A stretch of DNA of 64,000 nt, from NCBI RefSeq assembly GCF_904426505.1, contig NZ_CAJGBN010000001.1, positions 806,001 through 870,000 of the forward strand, read 5' to 3'. Of the stretch, positions 53,341-61,073 are shown one piece after another. The translations under genes and the position numbers were made by a program. The notes below the pieces were generated by a model, which was given only the letters and a program-made list of their open reading frames with translations, did not search any database and was not told the DNA's origin. Position 1 is the stretch's first letter; every line of letters starts with the position of its first letter. Origin of the DNA: Rubrivivax sp. A210. GTDB lineage: Bacteria; Pseudomonadota; Gammaproteobacteria; Burkholderiales; Burkholderiaceae_C.

Positions 53341-54315
53341 CTACATTCGTGGGGAGCGCGCCACCACGCGCTGCAGCGCGGCTGCGTATTCGCGCTTGAG
53401 GCGCGCCACCAGGGCGGCTGCCGGCACCACGGCGTCAACGGCACCGATGCCCTGGCCGCAGCCCCAGACGTCCTTCCAGGCCTTGGCCTTGCTGCCCTCG
53501 CCGCCGCCAAAGCTCATCGCGCTGGCATTGCTCTCGGGCAACTGGTCGGGGTCGAGGCCGGCGGCGCGGATGCTGGGCTTGAGGTAGTTGCCGTGTACGC
53601 CAGTGAAGAGGCTGGTGTAAACGATGTCGTCGCTGTTGCTGTCGACGATGCACTGCTTGTAGGCATCGGACGCACGCGCCTCGTCAGTGGCGATGAAGGC
53701 CGAACCCATGTAGGCGAAATCGGCGCCCGCGGCGAGTGCCGCCAGCACAGCGTCGCCGCTGGCCATGGCGCCGCTCAGCGCCAGCGGGCCGCTGAACCAC
53801 TGGCGAATCTCCTGCAGCAGCGCGAAAGGGCTCTTGACGCCGGCATGGCCGCCGGCTCCGGCGGCCACCGCGATCAGGCCGTCGGCGCCCTTCTCGATGG
53901 CCTTGTGCGCGAAGGCGTTGTTGATGATGTCGTGCATCACCACCCCGCCCCAGGCGTGGACCGCCTCGTTGATGTCGCTGCGCGCACCGAGGCTGGTGAT
54001 GACGATCGGCACCCTGTAGCGCGCACACACGGCCATGTCCTGCTCGAGCCGGTCATTGGTCTTGTGCACGATCTGGTTGATCGCAAAGGGCGCGGACGGC
54101 TGCTCGGGGTGGCTGCGGTCCCAGGCGGCCAGGGCCTCGGTGATCTCGGCCAGCCACTCGTCAAGTTGAGCCGCCGGCCGCGCGTTCAGCGCCGGCATCG
54201 AGCCGACGATGCCGGCCATGCACTGTGCAATAACCAGCTTGGGGTTGCTGACGATGAAGAGCGGCGCACCGATCACCGGAAAGGGCACGCGCGCCAGCGC
54301 GGCGGGCAAGGCCAT
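53341..54315 (-). CDS. Nitronate monooxygenase family FMN protein
   Basis: A 324-residue TIM-barrel flavoprotein of the nitronate monooxygenase/2-nitropropane dioxygenase family. Family segments are PFPVIGAPLFIVSNPKL at the N-terminus, the H-IGG-like GAGGHAGVKSPFALL, and the phosphate-binding GDAVLAALAAGADFAYMGSAFIAT. Many members annotated this way act on propionate-3-nitronate or as enoyl reductase-like enzymes, so the substrate is open. The ATG overlaps the acyl-CoA dehydrogenase stop (TGATG), showing coupled translation and hinting at a shared pathway. Confidence 0.82.
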   Translation of the reverse strand: MALPAALARVPFPVIGAPLFIVSNPKLVIAQCMAGIVGSMPALNARPAAQLDEWLAEITEALAAWDRSHPEQPSAPFAINQIVHKTNDRLEQDMAVCARYRVPIVITSLGARSDINEAVHAWGGVVMHDIINNAFAHKAIEKGADGLIAVAAGAGGHAGVKSPFALLQEIRQWFSGPLALSGAMASGDAVLAALAAGADFAYMGSAFIATDEARASDAYKQCIVDSNSDDIVYTSLFTGVHGNYLKPSIRAAGLDPDQLPESNASAMSFGGGEGSKAKAWKDVWGCGQGIGAVDAVVPAAALVARLKREYAAALQRVVARSPRM

Positions 54316-56090
54316 CAGAAAGCCTCCAGCGGCAGGGCCGTGGCCGATTCGGCGCCGTCGACGATGCTGTCGCGCAGTGCCCCGCACCTGACCAGGATGT
54401 GGTCGCCGTAGAAGCGCGCCACGGTGATCTTGGCCTGCATGAAGGCGGCGTCGTCGCCGGCGGCAAGCCGGGTCTCGGCGGCCAGCAGCGCACGCGCCAT
54501 CTGCCAGCCGGCCACCACGGTGCCGGCCAGCACCAGATAGGGCACGCTGCCGGCATAGACGGCGTTCGGGTTGCCGCGCCCCTGGGCGACGACGAAATCG
54601 ACCACATCCAGGAAGGCTCGCCGCGCCGCACCCAGGTGGGCGGCCATCGCCGTGCATGCAGTGCTGCCGCGCGCCTTCAGTTCGCCCTCGGTGGCCTCGA
54701 TCTGGCCGGCAATGGCGCGCGCCACGGCGCCGCCGTCGCGGCCGGTCTTGCGGCCCGCCAGGTCATTGGCCTGGATCGCCGTCGTGCCCTCGTAGATGCT
54801 CAGGATCTTGGCGTCGCGCAGGTGCTGGGCGGCGCCGGTTTCCTCGATGAAACCCATGCCACCGTGGACCTGCACGCCCAGGCTGGCGACATCCAGGCTC
54901 ATCTCGGTGGACAGGCCCTTGATCAGCGGCACCAGGAATTCATAGAAGGCCTGGTTCTGCTTGCGCACCTCGGCATCGGGGTGGGCATGGGCGGCATCGA
55001 AGGCGGCGGCGCCAACCAGCGCCATCGCGCGACAGCCTTCGGTGTGGGCGCGCATGGTCATCAGCATGCGGCGCACGTCGGGGTGGTGGATGATGGGCGC
55101 GGGCCCGGCCACGCTGCCGTCCACCGGGCGGCTTTGCACACGGTCGCGCGCATAGGCCACAGCGCGCTGGTAGGCGCGGTCGGCCACCGCGATGCCCTGC
55201 ACACCCACGCCGAAGCGGGCCGCGTTCATCATGATGAACATGTACTCGAGGCCGCGGTTCTCCTGGCCAATCAGTTCGGCCCAGGCGCCGCCGTGATCGC
55301 CGTACTGCAGCACCGCCGTGGGGCTGGCCTTGATGCCCAGCTTGTGCTCGATGCTGACGCAGTGCACGTCGTTGCGGCTGCCATCGGGCATCAGCTTGGG
55401 GCAGATGAACAGCGAGATGCCCTTCACACCCTCGGGCGCACCGGCCACGCGGGCCAGCACCAGGTGGACGATGTTCTCGGCCAGGTCGTGCTCGCCGTAG
55501 GTGATGAAGATCTTGGTGCCGAAGAGCTTGTAGCTGCCGTCGGGCTGGGGTTCGGCGCGCGTGCGCACCTGGCTCAGGTCGCTGCCGGCCTGGGGCTCGG
55601 TGAGGTTCATCGAACCAGTCCAGCTGCCGTCGACCATCTTCGGGATGTAGCGCGCCTTCTGTTCGTCGCTTCCGGCGGTGAGCAAGGCCTCGATGGCGCC
55701 GTCGGTGAGCAGCGGGCAGAGCGCGAAGCTGAGGTTGGCGGCGTTGACCATCTCGCTGCAGGCGGCGTGGATCAGCTTGGGCAGGCCCTGGCCGCCGAAA
55801 TCGGCCGGGTGCTGCAGGCCCTGCCAGCCGCCCTCGGCGTACTGGCGGAAGGCGCCCTTGAAGCCGGGCGTGGTGGTGACAATGCCGTCCTTGAACGACG
55901 AGGGGTTGCGGTCGCCTTCCCAGTTGAGCGGAGCGATGACGTCCTCGCACAGCCGCGCCGACTCTTCCAGCACGGCCGCGGCGGTGTCGAGGCCGGCGTC
56001 CTCGAAGCCGGGCAGCGCGGCGACGGCTTCGATGCCGGCCAGTTCCTTCATCACGAAGAGCATGTCCTTGACGGGTGCGCGATAGCTCAT
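54315..56090 (-). CDS. Acyl-CoA dehydrogenase, large C-terminal-domain (DmdC-like) type
   Basis: A 591-residue acyl-CoA dehydrogenase with an N-terminal extension and an extra C-terminal domain, longer than the ~380-residue classical enzymes. This is the layout of the DmdC/3-methylmercaptopropionyl-CoA dehydrogenase group, though many members use other acyl-CoAs. FAD/substrate motifs include MNLTEPQAGSDLSQVRT, FITYGEHD and the catalytic-glutamate segment SIYEGTTAIQANDL. It passes electrons to ETF, encoded just upstream. A terminator separates it from etfA, so it may have its own promoter, but the 58-base gap shows none clearly. Confidence 0.88.
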   Translation of the reverse strand: MSYRAPVKDMLFVMKELAGIEAVAALPGFEDAGLDTAAAVLEESARLCEDVIAPLNWEGDRNPSSFKDGIVTTTPGFKGAFRQYAEGGWQGLQHPADFGGQGLPKLIHAACSEMVNAANLSFALCPLLTDGAIEALLTAGSDEQKARYIPKMVDGSWTGSMNLTEPQAGSDLSQVRTRAEPQPDGSYKLFGTKIFITYGEHDLAENIVHLVLARVAGAPEGVKGISLFICPKLMPDGSRNDVHCVSIEHKLGIKASPTAVLQYGDHGGAWAELIGQENRGLEYMFIMMNAARFGVGVQGIAVADRAYQRAVAYARDRVQSRPVDGSVAGPAPIIHHPDVRRMLMTMRAHTEGCRAMALVGAAAFDAAHAHPDAEVRKQNQAFYEFLVPLIKGLSTEMSLDVASLGVQVHGGMGFIEETGAAQHLRDAKILSIYEGTTAIQANDLAGRKTGRDGGAVARAIAGQIEATEGELKARGSTACTAMAAHLGAARRAFLDVVDFVVAQGRGNPNAVYAGSVPYLVLAGTVVAGWQMARALLAAETRLAAGDDAAFMQAKITVARFYGDHILVRCGALRDSIVDGAESATALPLEAF

Positions 56091-56105
56091 TGCGGGTCTC
56101 CTGAT

Positions 56106-56134
56106 GGAAAAAGGGCGCCGCGATGGGCGCCCTT
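56106..56134 (-). terminator. Rho-independent terminator after etfA
   Basis: AAGGGCGCC (56,111-56,119) and GGCGCCCTT (56,126-56,134) form a 9-bp stem with a 6-base loop. On the minus strand the stem is followed by a run of Ts (TTTTTCC). It lies between etfA and the acyl-CoA dehydrogenase gene and should end most of the etfBA transcript. Confidence 0.8.
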
Positions 56135-56148
56135 GCTGGGTTAGGGGT

Positions 56149-57081
56149 TCAGAGGCTCTTCACGAGCTCCGGCACCGCGGTGAACAGATCGGCCTCCAGG
56201 CCGTAGTCGGCGACGCTGAAGATGGGCGCCTCGGCGTCCTTGTTGATGGCCACGATGACCTTGCTGTCCTTCATGCCCGCCAGGTGCTGGATGGCGCCGC
56301 TGATGCCGGCGGCAATGTAGAGCTGGGGCGCCACGATCTTGCCGGTCTGGCCCACCTGCCAGTCGTTGGGCGCGTAGCCGGCGTCCACCGCGGCGCGGCT
56401 GGCACCGAGTGCGGCGCCCAGCTTGTCGGCCAGCGGCATCAGCACCTCGTTGAACTTGTCGCTGCTGCCCAGAGCCCGGCCGCCGCTGACGATGATCTTG
56501 GCCGCCGTCAGCTCGGGCCTGTCGTTCTTGGCGATCTCGCTGCCGATGAAGCTGGACAGGCCGCTGTCGGCCACCGCCGCCAGGCTTTGTACTGCTGCGC
56601 TGCCGCCCGTGGCGGCGGCGGCGTCGAAGCCGGTGGTGCGCACGGTGACCACCTTGATGGCATCACTGCTCTGCACGGTGGCGATGGCGTTGCCGGCGTA
56701 GATGGGGCGCTCGAAGGTGTCGGCGCTGATGACCTTGGTGGCGTCGCTGATCTGCGCCACGTCCAGCAGCGCCGCCACGCGCGGGGCCACGTTCTTGCCG
56801 TGGGCGGTGGCCGGGAACAGCAGGTGGCTGTAGTCGCGGGCGATGGCCAGCACTTGCGCGGCGACGTTCTCGGCCAGTTGCTCGGCCAGCTGGGGCGCGT
56901 CGGCCAGCAGCACCTTGGCCACGCCGGCCACTTGGGCGGCGGCCTGGGCGGCGCCGGCGGCGTTGGCGCCGGCGATGAGCACATGGACCTCGCCGCCGCA
57001 TTGCAAAGCGGCGGTGACGGTGTTGAGCGTGGCACCCTTGAGGGTGCCGTGGTCGTGTTCGGCTATGACGAGAGCAGTCAT
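56149..57081 (-). CDS. etfA: Electron transfer flavoprotein alpha subunit
   Basis: EtfA binds FAD and, with EtfB, carries electrons from acyl-CoA dehydrogenases to ETF-ubiquinone oxidoreductase. The 310-residue protein has the N-terminal adenine-nucleotide-hydrolase-like domain and the C-terminal FAD domain with [37 protein letters not shown] and [20 protein letters not shown]. Its start overlaps the etfB stop by one base. Confidence 0.95.
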   Translation of the reverse strand: MTALVIAEHDHGTLKGATLNTVTAALQCGGEVHVLIAGANAAGAAQAAAQVAGVAKVLLADAPQLAEQLAENVAAQVLAIARDYSHLLFPATAHGKNVAPRVAALLDVAQISDATKVISADTFERPIYAGNAIATVQSSDAIKVVTVRTTGFDAAAATGGSAAVQSLAAVADSGLSSFIGSEIAKNDRPELTAAKIIVSGGRALGSSDKFNEVLMPLADKLGAALGASRAAVDAGYAPNDWQVGQTGKIVAPQLYIAAGISGAIQHLAGMKDSKVIVAINKDAEAPIFSVADYGLEADLFTAVPELVKSL

Positions 57082-57830
57082 CAGATCACCTTGGCTTCGT
57101 TCTTGAGCTTGGCCACCAGCGTGGCCACGTCGGCCACCTTGATGCCGGCGCCGCGCTTGGGCGGCTCGGCAACCTTCAGGGTCTTGATGCGCGGGGCCAC
57201 GTCCACGCCCAGGTCGGCGGGCTTGAGCACCTCCAGCGGCTTCTTCTTGGCCTTCATGATGTTGGGCAGGGTCACGTAGCGCGGCTCGTTCAGGCGCAGG
57301 TCGGCCGTCACGATGGCCGGCAGGCCGACCTTGACGGTCTCCATGCCGCCGTCGATCTCGCGCGTCACCGTGGCCGCGTTGCCTTCGATCACCACCTTGT
57401 TGGCGAAGGTGGCCTGGGCCAGGCCCGTCAGCGCCGCCAGCATCTGGCCGGTCTGGTTGCAGTCGTCGTCGATGGCCTGCTTGCCCAGGATCACGAGGCC
57501 GGGCTTCTCGCGGTCGACCAGGGCCTTCAGGAGCTTGGCCACGGCCAGCGGCTGCAACTCATCGGCGCACTCCACCAGGATGGCGCGGTCGGCACCGATG
57601 GCCATGGCCGTGCGCAGGGTCTCCTGGCACTGCGTGACGCCGCAGGACACGGCCACGATCTCGGTGACCACGCCCTTCTCCTTCAGGCGCACCGCCTCTT
57701 CGACGGCAATCTCGTCGAAGGGGTTCATGCTCATCTTGACGTTGGCGATGTCCACGCCCGTGCCGTCCGCCTTGACGCGCACCTTGACGTTGTAGTCCAC
57801 CACCCGTTTCACGGGGACCAGCACCTTCAT
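57081..57830 (-). CDS. etfB: Electron transfer flavoprotein beta subunit
   Basis: EtfB is the AMP-binding partner of EtfA. The 249-residue length is standard. It begins [20 protein letters not shown], has [19 protein letters not shown] and the beta signature [20 protein letters not shown]. It is the first gene of etfBA. Upstream are a -10-like element and a TetR-type palindrome, so the operon is probably induced by an acyl-CoA or similar ligand. Confidence 0.95.
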   Translation of the reverse strand: MKVLVPVKRVVDYNVKVRVKADGTGVDIANVKMSMNPFDEIAVEEAVRLKEKGVVTEIVAVSCGVTQCQETLRTAMAIGADRAILVECADELQPLAVAKLLKALVDREKPGLVILGKQAIDDDCNQTGQMLAALTGLAQATFANKVVIEGNAATVTREIDGGMETVKVGLPAIVTADLRLNEPRYVTLPNIMKAKKKPLEVLKPADLGVDVAPRIKTLKVAEPPKRGAGIKVADVATLVAKLKNEAKVI

Positions 57831-57873
57831 GACTCTCGCTCCTGCGCGCGGTTGACGTTAACGGAAAGTACAG

Positions 57874-57879
57874 ATTCTA
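57874..57879 (-). promoter_or_regulatory. Candidate -10 element of etfBA
   Basis: TAGAAT on the minus strand, 44 bases before the etfB ATG. The -35 region is poor, which would fit a regulated promoter. The TetR-type operator starts about 38 bases further upstream. Confidence 0.4.
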
Positions 57880-57916
57880 GGCGCCAGGACAGCACACGGA
57901 CCGTCCATCGCCCAAA

Positions 57917-57938
57917 AAATAGAACGACCGTTCTATTT
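57917..57938. promoter_or_regulatory. TetR-type operator upstream of etfBA
   Basis: A 22-bp perfect inverted repeat: left arm AAATAGAACG, two central bases AC, right arm CGTTCTATTT. The size, the AGAACG-N2-CGTTCT core and the position upstream of electron-transfer genes for fatty-acid oxidation are those of TetR-family repressor sites. No TetR gene is in the window, so the repressor is encoded elsewhere. It overlaps the last base of the response-regulator stop codon. Confidence 0.8.
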
Positions 57939-58669
57939 CAGAGGCGCCGCGGCATGCGGCGCTCGTCGCTGGCCATCGCATAGCCGATGCCGCGCACCGA
58001 GCGTATGGGCAGCGACAGCGTCAGTTCGCGCGCCACCTTGGCGCGCAGCCGGCTGACCACGACCTCGACGCGGTGCTTGTCCCATTCCTCGGGCAACAGA
58101 CCCATCGCGGTGGCGATCTCGGCGTGGCTGCAGTGCTCGCCGGGCCGCTCGAGCAAACGCCGCACGACCTGGAACTCGGCCATCGACAGGCGCACCGTAT
58201 CGCCGCGCGGCGCGATCAGCAGCAGCGATTGCGCGTCCAGGTGCCAGCCGCCGGCCTTGGGCAAGGGCGGCGGCACGGCGACGGCTGAGGCCGCCGCAAA
58301 GCGCAGCGACAGGCGCTCGATGAGCAGCACCAGCTCGTCCATGTCCACCGGCTTCACCAGGTAGGCGTCGGCGCCGGCCGCCAGCCCCTCAAGCCGGTCG
58401 TCACGCAGCGCGCGTGCGGTGACAAAGATGATGCCGATGTCCAGCCGATGCTGGCGCAGGTACTGGCAGATGGCCAGGCCGTCCTCGCCCTCGAGGCCGA
58501 TGTCCAGCACGGCCACCAGGCGTGGCTGGACCGCGAGGTGGCGGTAGAAGCCGGCGGCCGATTCGAAGGTCTCGACCCGGTAACCGTGGTGGCGCAGCTG
58601 GAAGGCCATCTCCTCGCGCAGCACGGCCTCGTCCTCGACGATGCAAACGGGGCAGGAGGTGGGGCTCAC
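57938..58669 (-). CDS. OmpR-type response regulator
   Basis: A 243-residue two-component regulator. The receiver domain (about 5-120) has the acidic pair in VCIVEDEAVL, the phospho-acceptor Asp56 (AVLDIGL), the switch Thr in IIFVTARAL and the conserved Lys in YLVKPVD. The C-terminal winged helix (about 145-235) binds DNA (LSMAEFQVVRRLLERPGEH and VEVVVSRLRAKVARE). A GTG at 58,669 is the likely start; the frame is open upstream but that part overlaps the divergent kinase gene. The partner kinase is divergent, 51 bases away. Confidence 0.85.
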   Translation of the reverse strand: MSPTSCPVCIVEDEAVLREEMAFQLRHHGYRVETFESAAGFYRHLAVQPRLVAVLDIGLEGEDGLAICQYLRQHRLDIGIIFVTARALRDDRLEGLAAGADAYLVKPVDMDELVLLIERLSLRFAAASAVAVPPPLPKAGGWHLDAQSLLLIAPRGDTVRLSMAEFQVVRRLLERPGEHCSHAEIATAMGLLPEEWDKHRVEVVVSRLRAKVARELTLSLPIRSVRGIGYAMASDERRMPRRL

Positions 58670-58720
58670 AATGGGTGAAGAATAACCACCGCCACGCCGC
58701 ACCCGGCGCGCCGCCCCGTC

Positions 58721-60805
58721 TTGAAGCCGCTCCACCCCTGCCGGACCTGGGCCCGCGTCGCATGGCGCCTCGGGCTGGCCGGCTTGTGGGCACTGCTGCT
58801 GCTGGCCGGCGCCGCATGGGCCCAGGAGCCCCTGGTCCTGGGCGGGCCCGGCATCGACAGCCACGACGGTGCCGGCCACCTTGCCGCCAGCCCGCGCGGC
58901 GCGGCGCCGGCCACGGCCGCCGAGGCGCTGGCGCTGTACCGCAGTGGCGGCTTCGAGCGCCTGCCCGCGCACCTGGGCCGCGGCTACGATCCGCAGCCGG
59001 TGTGGATCGCCTTCGACCTGGTACAGGACACCGCCATGTCGGACGGCGAACCGGCGGCGGTGGTGGTCGAGGTCGGCCCGGCCTACCTCGACCGCATCAC
59101 CGCCTACCGCAGCCTGCCCGATGGCAGCTTGCAGGCCCTGGGCGAGGCCGGCGACCAGGTCGACAAGCACCTGCGCCCGCTGCCCGCGCTCAAGCCCGCC
59201 TTCGCGCTGCGGCTGACGCCGGGCCAGCCCACCACCGTGCTGCTGCGGCTGCAGACCGCCAGCACCCAGGCCGCCATCGTCACGCTGTACCACGCCCCGG
59301 CTTTCGCCGCCGCCCAGCTCACCGAAGGGCTGGTGCTGGGCGCCATCCTCACCATCAGTGCCGTGATGATGCTGCTGGCCCTGGGCCTGTGGCTGATCTA
59401 CCGCGATGCGGCGCATCTGCTGTGGCTGCTCTATGTCGGCGTCACCGGCTTGCTCTGGTTCCTGATCGACGGCCTCGCCGACCGCGCGCTGGCGCTGGCC
59501 GACCGCTCCTGGATCAACCACGCGACCCTGGTCTTCAGCATCGCGAGCATGGTGGTCGGCACGCTCTTCCTGCGCACGCTTTTCGAGCTTCGCGCGCTGG
59601 CACCCTGGCTGCACCATCTGCTGGGTGTCTGGGCGGCCAGCGTGCCGGTGGTGATGGCCTTGAGCAGCTTCGCCCGCAGCCCATTGCTGATGGGGCTGGT
59701 GCTGGTGTCCAGCGTGCCGATCTTCGCGCTGGTGGCCGCCGCCATCGTCTGGCTGATGCTCCGGCGCCATCGCACCGCCCTCTTCTTCGGCCCGGCCTTC
59801 CTGCTCTACCTGGGCGCCACGCTCAACAGCGTGCTGGCCACGCTGGGCTGGGCGCCGCTGGACAACGTCTCCTTCTACGGCTGGCAGCTGGCCGGCCTGT
59901 GCAATCTGCTGTCGTTGCAGGTGGCCATCTTCGATCTGGCGCGGCGCACGCAAAGGCAGCTGCAGGCCGAGCGCCAGAGCCTGCTGCAGGATCTGGCGCA
60001 GCGCAACGAGGCGCTAGAGCAGGGCGTGCAGGCGCGCACGCTGTCGCTGGAGACCGCGCTGCGCGAGCTGCGCCAGGCCGAGGCCGACCAGCGCCAGCTG
60101 CTGGCCATGGCCTCGCACGAGTTCCGCACCCCGGCGGCCATGATCAAGGCCTCGCTGGACTCGCTGGCCCTGGTGCAGCACACGGCGCCGCCCGAGGTGG
60201 CAACGCGGCTGCACAATATCCGCGCCGCCAGCCAGCGCCTGATCCGCCTGGCCAATGACTTGATTGCCAGCGACAGGTTGCGCGAGCCGACCCTGCCCGT
60301 GCAGCGCGCCGACATCGACCTGCGCGATGCATTGCACGAGGTGGCGCGCCACTACCCCGCCGGCACCCGACTGCAGTGGACGGCGCTTGAGCAGCCCCTG
60401 CCTGTGCGCGCCGACCCGGCGCTGCTGAACATCGCGCTGCACAACCTGATCGACAACGCGCTGCGCTACCACCCCGAGCAGGCCGCCGAGGCGGTGCAGG
60501 TGCGCCTGGCTCTGGCCGCCGATGCCCAGCCGCCACAGGCCTGCATCCAGATCGCCGACCGCGGCGCCGGCATCCCCGACGAGGCCAAGGACAAGGTCTT
60601 CGACCGCTTCTTCGTGCTCACGCCTGCCAGCAGCGGCCCCGCTGGCGGCAGGCTGGCCGGTCATTCAGGGCTGGGCCTGTCCATTGTCAAGAGCATCGCC
60701 CTGGCCCACGGCGGCACGGTGGCGGTGAGCGACAACCCGCCGGCCGGATCGGTGTTCGAGCTGCGCCTGCCGCTGCTTGTGGCGGCGGCGCCAACACCCG
60801 CTTGA
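58721..60805 (+). CDS. 7TMR-DISM sensor histidine kinase
   Basis: A 694-residue kinase with a signal peptide (about 1-35), a periplasmic 7TMR-DISMED2-like beta domain (about 40-190), and seven membrane helices (about 195-405). A short coiled coil follows, then the HisKA domain with the phospho-acceptor His466 (MASHEFRTP) and the HATPase domain (NLIDNALRYHP, DRGAGIPDE, GHSGLGLSIVKS). DISM receptors often sense carbohydrates or other small extracellular ligands. The start is a TTG at 58,721, which gives the complete signal peptide; no ATG or GTG fits. It is divergent from its response regulator. Confidence 0.85.
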   Translation: MKPLHPCRTWARVAWRLGLAGLWALLLLAGAAWAQEPLVLGGPGIDSHDGAGHLAASPRGAAPATAAEALALYRSGGFERLPAHLGRGYDPQPVWIAFDLVQDTAMSDGEPAAVVVEVGPAYLDRITAYRSLPDGSLQALGEAGDQVDKHLRPLPALKPAFALRLTPGQPTTVLLRLQTASTQAAIVTLYHAPAFAAAQLTEGLVLGAILTISAVMMLLALGLWLIYRDAAHLLWLLYVGVTGLLWFLIDGLADRALALADRSWINHATLVFSIASMVVGTLFLRTLFELRALAPWLHHLLGVWAASVPVVMALSSFARSPLLMGLVLVSSVPIFALVAAAIVWLMLRRHRTALFFGPAFLLYLGATLNSVLATLGWAPLDNVSFYGWQLAGLCNLLSLQVAIFDLARRTQRQLQAERQSLLQDLAQRNEALEQGVQARTLSLETALRELRQAEADQRQLLAMASHEFRTPAAMIKASLDSLALVQHTAPPEVATRLHNIRAASQRLIRLANDLIASDRLREPTLPVQRADIDLRDALHEVARHYPAGTRLQWTALEQPLPVRADPALLNIALHNLIDNALRYHPEQAAEAVQVRLALAADAQPPQACIQIADRGAGIPDEAKDKVFDRFFVLTPASSGPAGGRLAGHSGLGLSIVKSIALAHGGTVAVSDNPPAGSVFELRLPLLVAAAPTPA

Positions 60806-61073
60806 CGTGGCGCAAGCCTGATCGCCCGAACTGGCGGTTTCTCTCGATAACGAGAGTTCCCGAGAGCCTTCTCACGGGGCATTTCACTAAGTTACGCCGC
60901 TGACGAACCGTCGGCTACCAGCTGTAACTTTGCCCCCAGACCACGCGCTTCGCCGGCCCTCGCCCGCCCCACGGGCGGCCGGCGCGCCCCCGCGCCCCGG
61001 GCTCCTCGCCCGCCCCGCGCCGCCGCCGCGCGCCGCGTCTGCCCCGCCCACCCCTTACCGCCGAGATTTCATC
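60806..61073 (+). promoter_or_regulatory. Intergenic region and C-rich leader before the two-partner secretion genes
   Basis: No gene is seen in this 268-base stretch. The left part (60,806-60,950) is of mixed composition and the likely site of a promoter, though I find no strong -35/-10 pair. Of 100 bases from 60,961 to 61,060, I count 61 C, 30 G and 9 A or T. Such a C-rich untranslated stretch could be a Rho-utilisation site that makes expression of the secretion genes conditional. Confidence 0.45.
60841..60856 (+). terminator. Hairpin after the sensor kinase gene
   Basis: CTCTCG-ATAA-CGAGAG forms a 6-bp stem with a stable tetraloop, 35 bases after the kinase stop. No T-run follows, so it is a weak terminator candidate or an mRNA 3' stabiliser. 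Confidence 0.35.

Noticed and set aside
58670..59953. Upstream open frame in phase with the response regulator
   Set aside because: It lies wholly antisense to the sensor kinase and has no receiver or other domain; the regulator begins at the GTG near 58,669.
60930..61073. Upstream in-frame extension of the TpsB gene
   Set aside because: It would encode 48 Pro/Ala/Arg-rich residues in front of a perfect signal peptide and includes the C-rich leader. The TTG at 61,074 explains secretion better.
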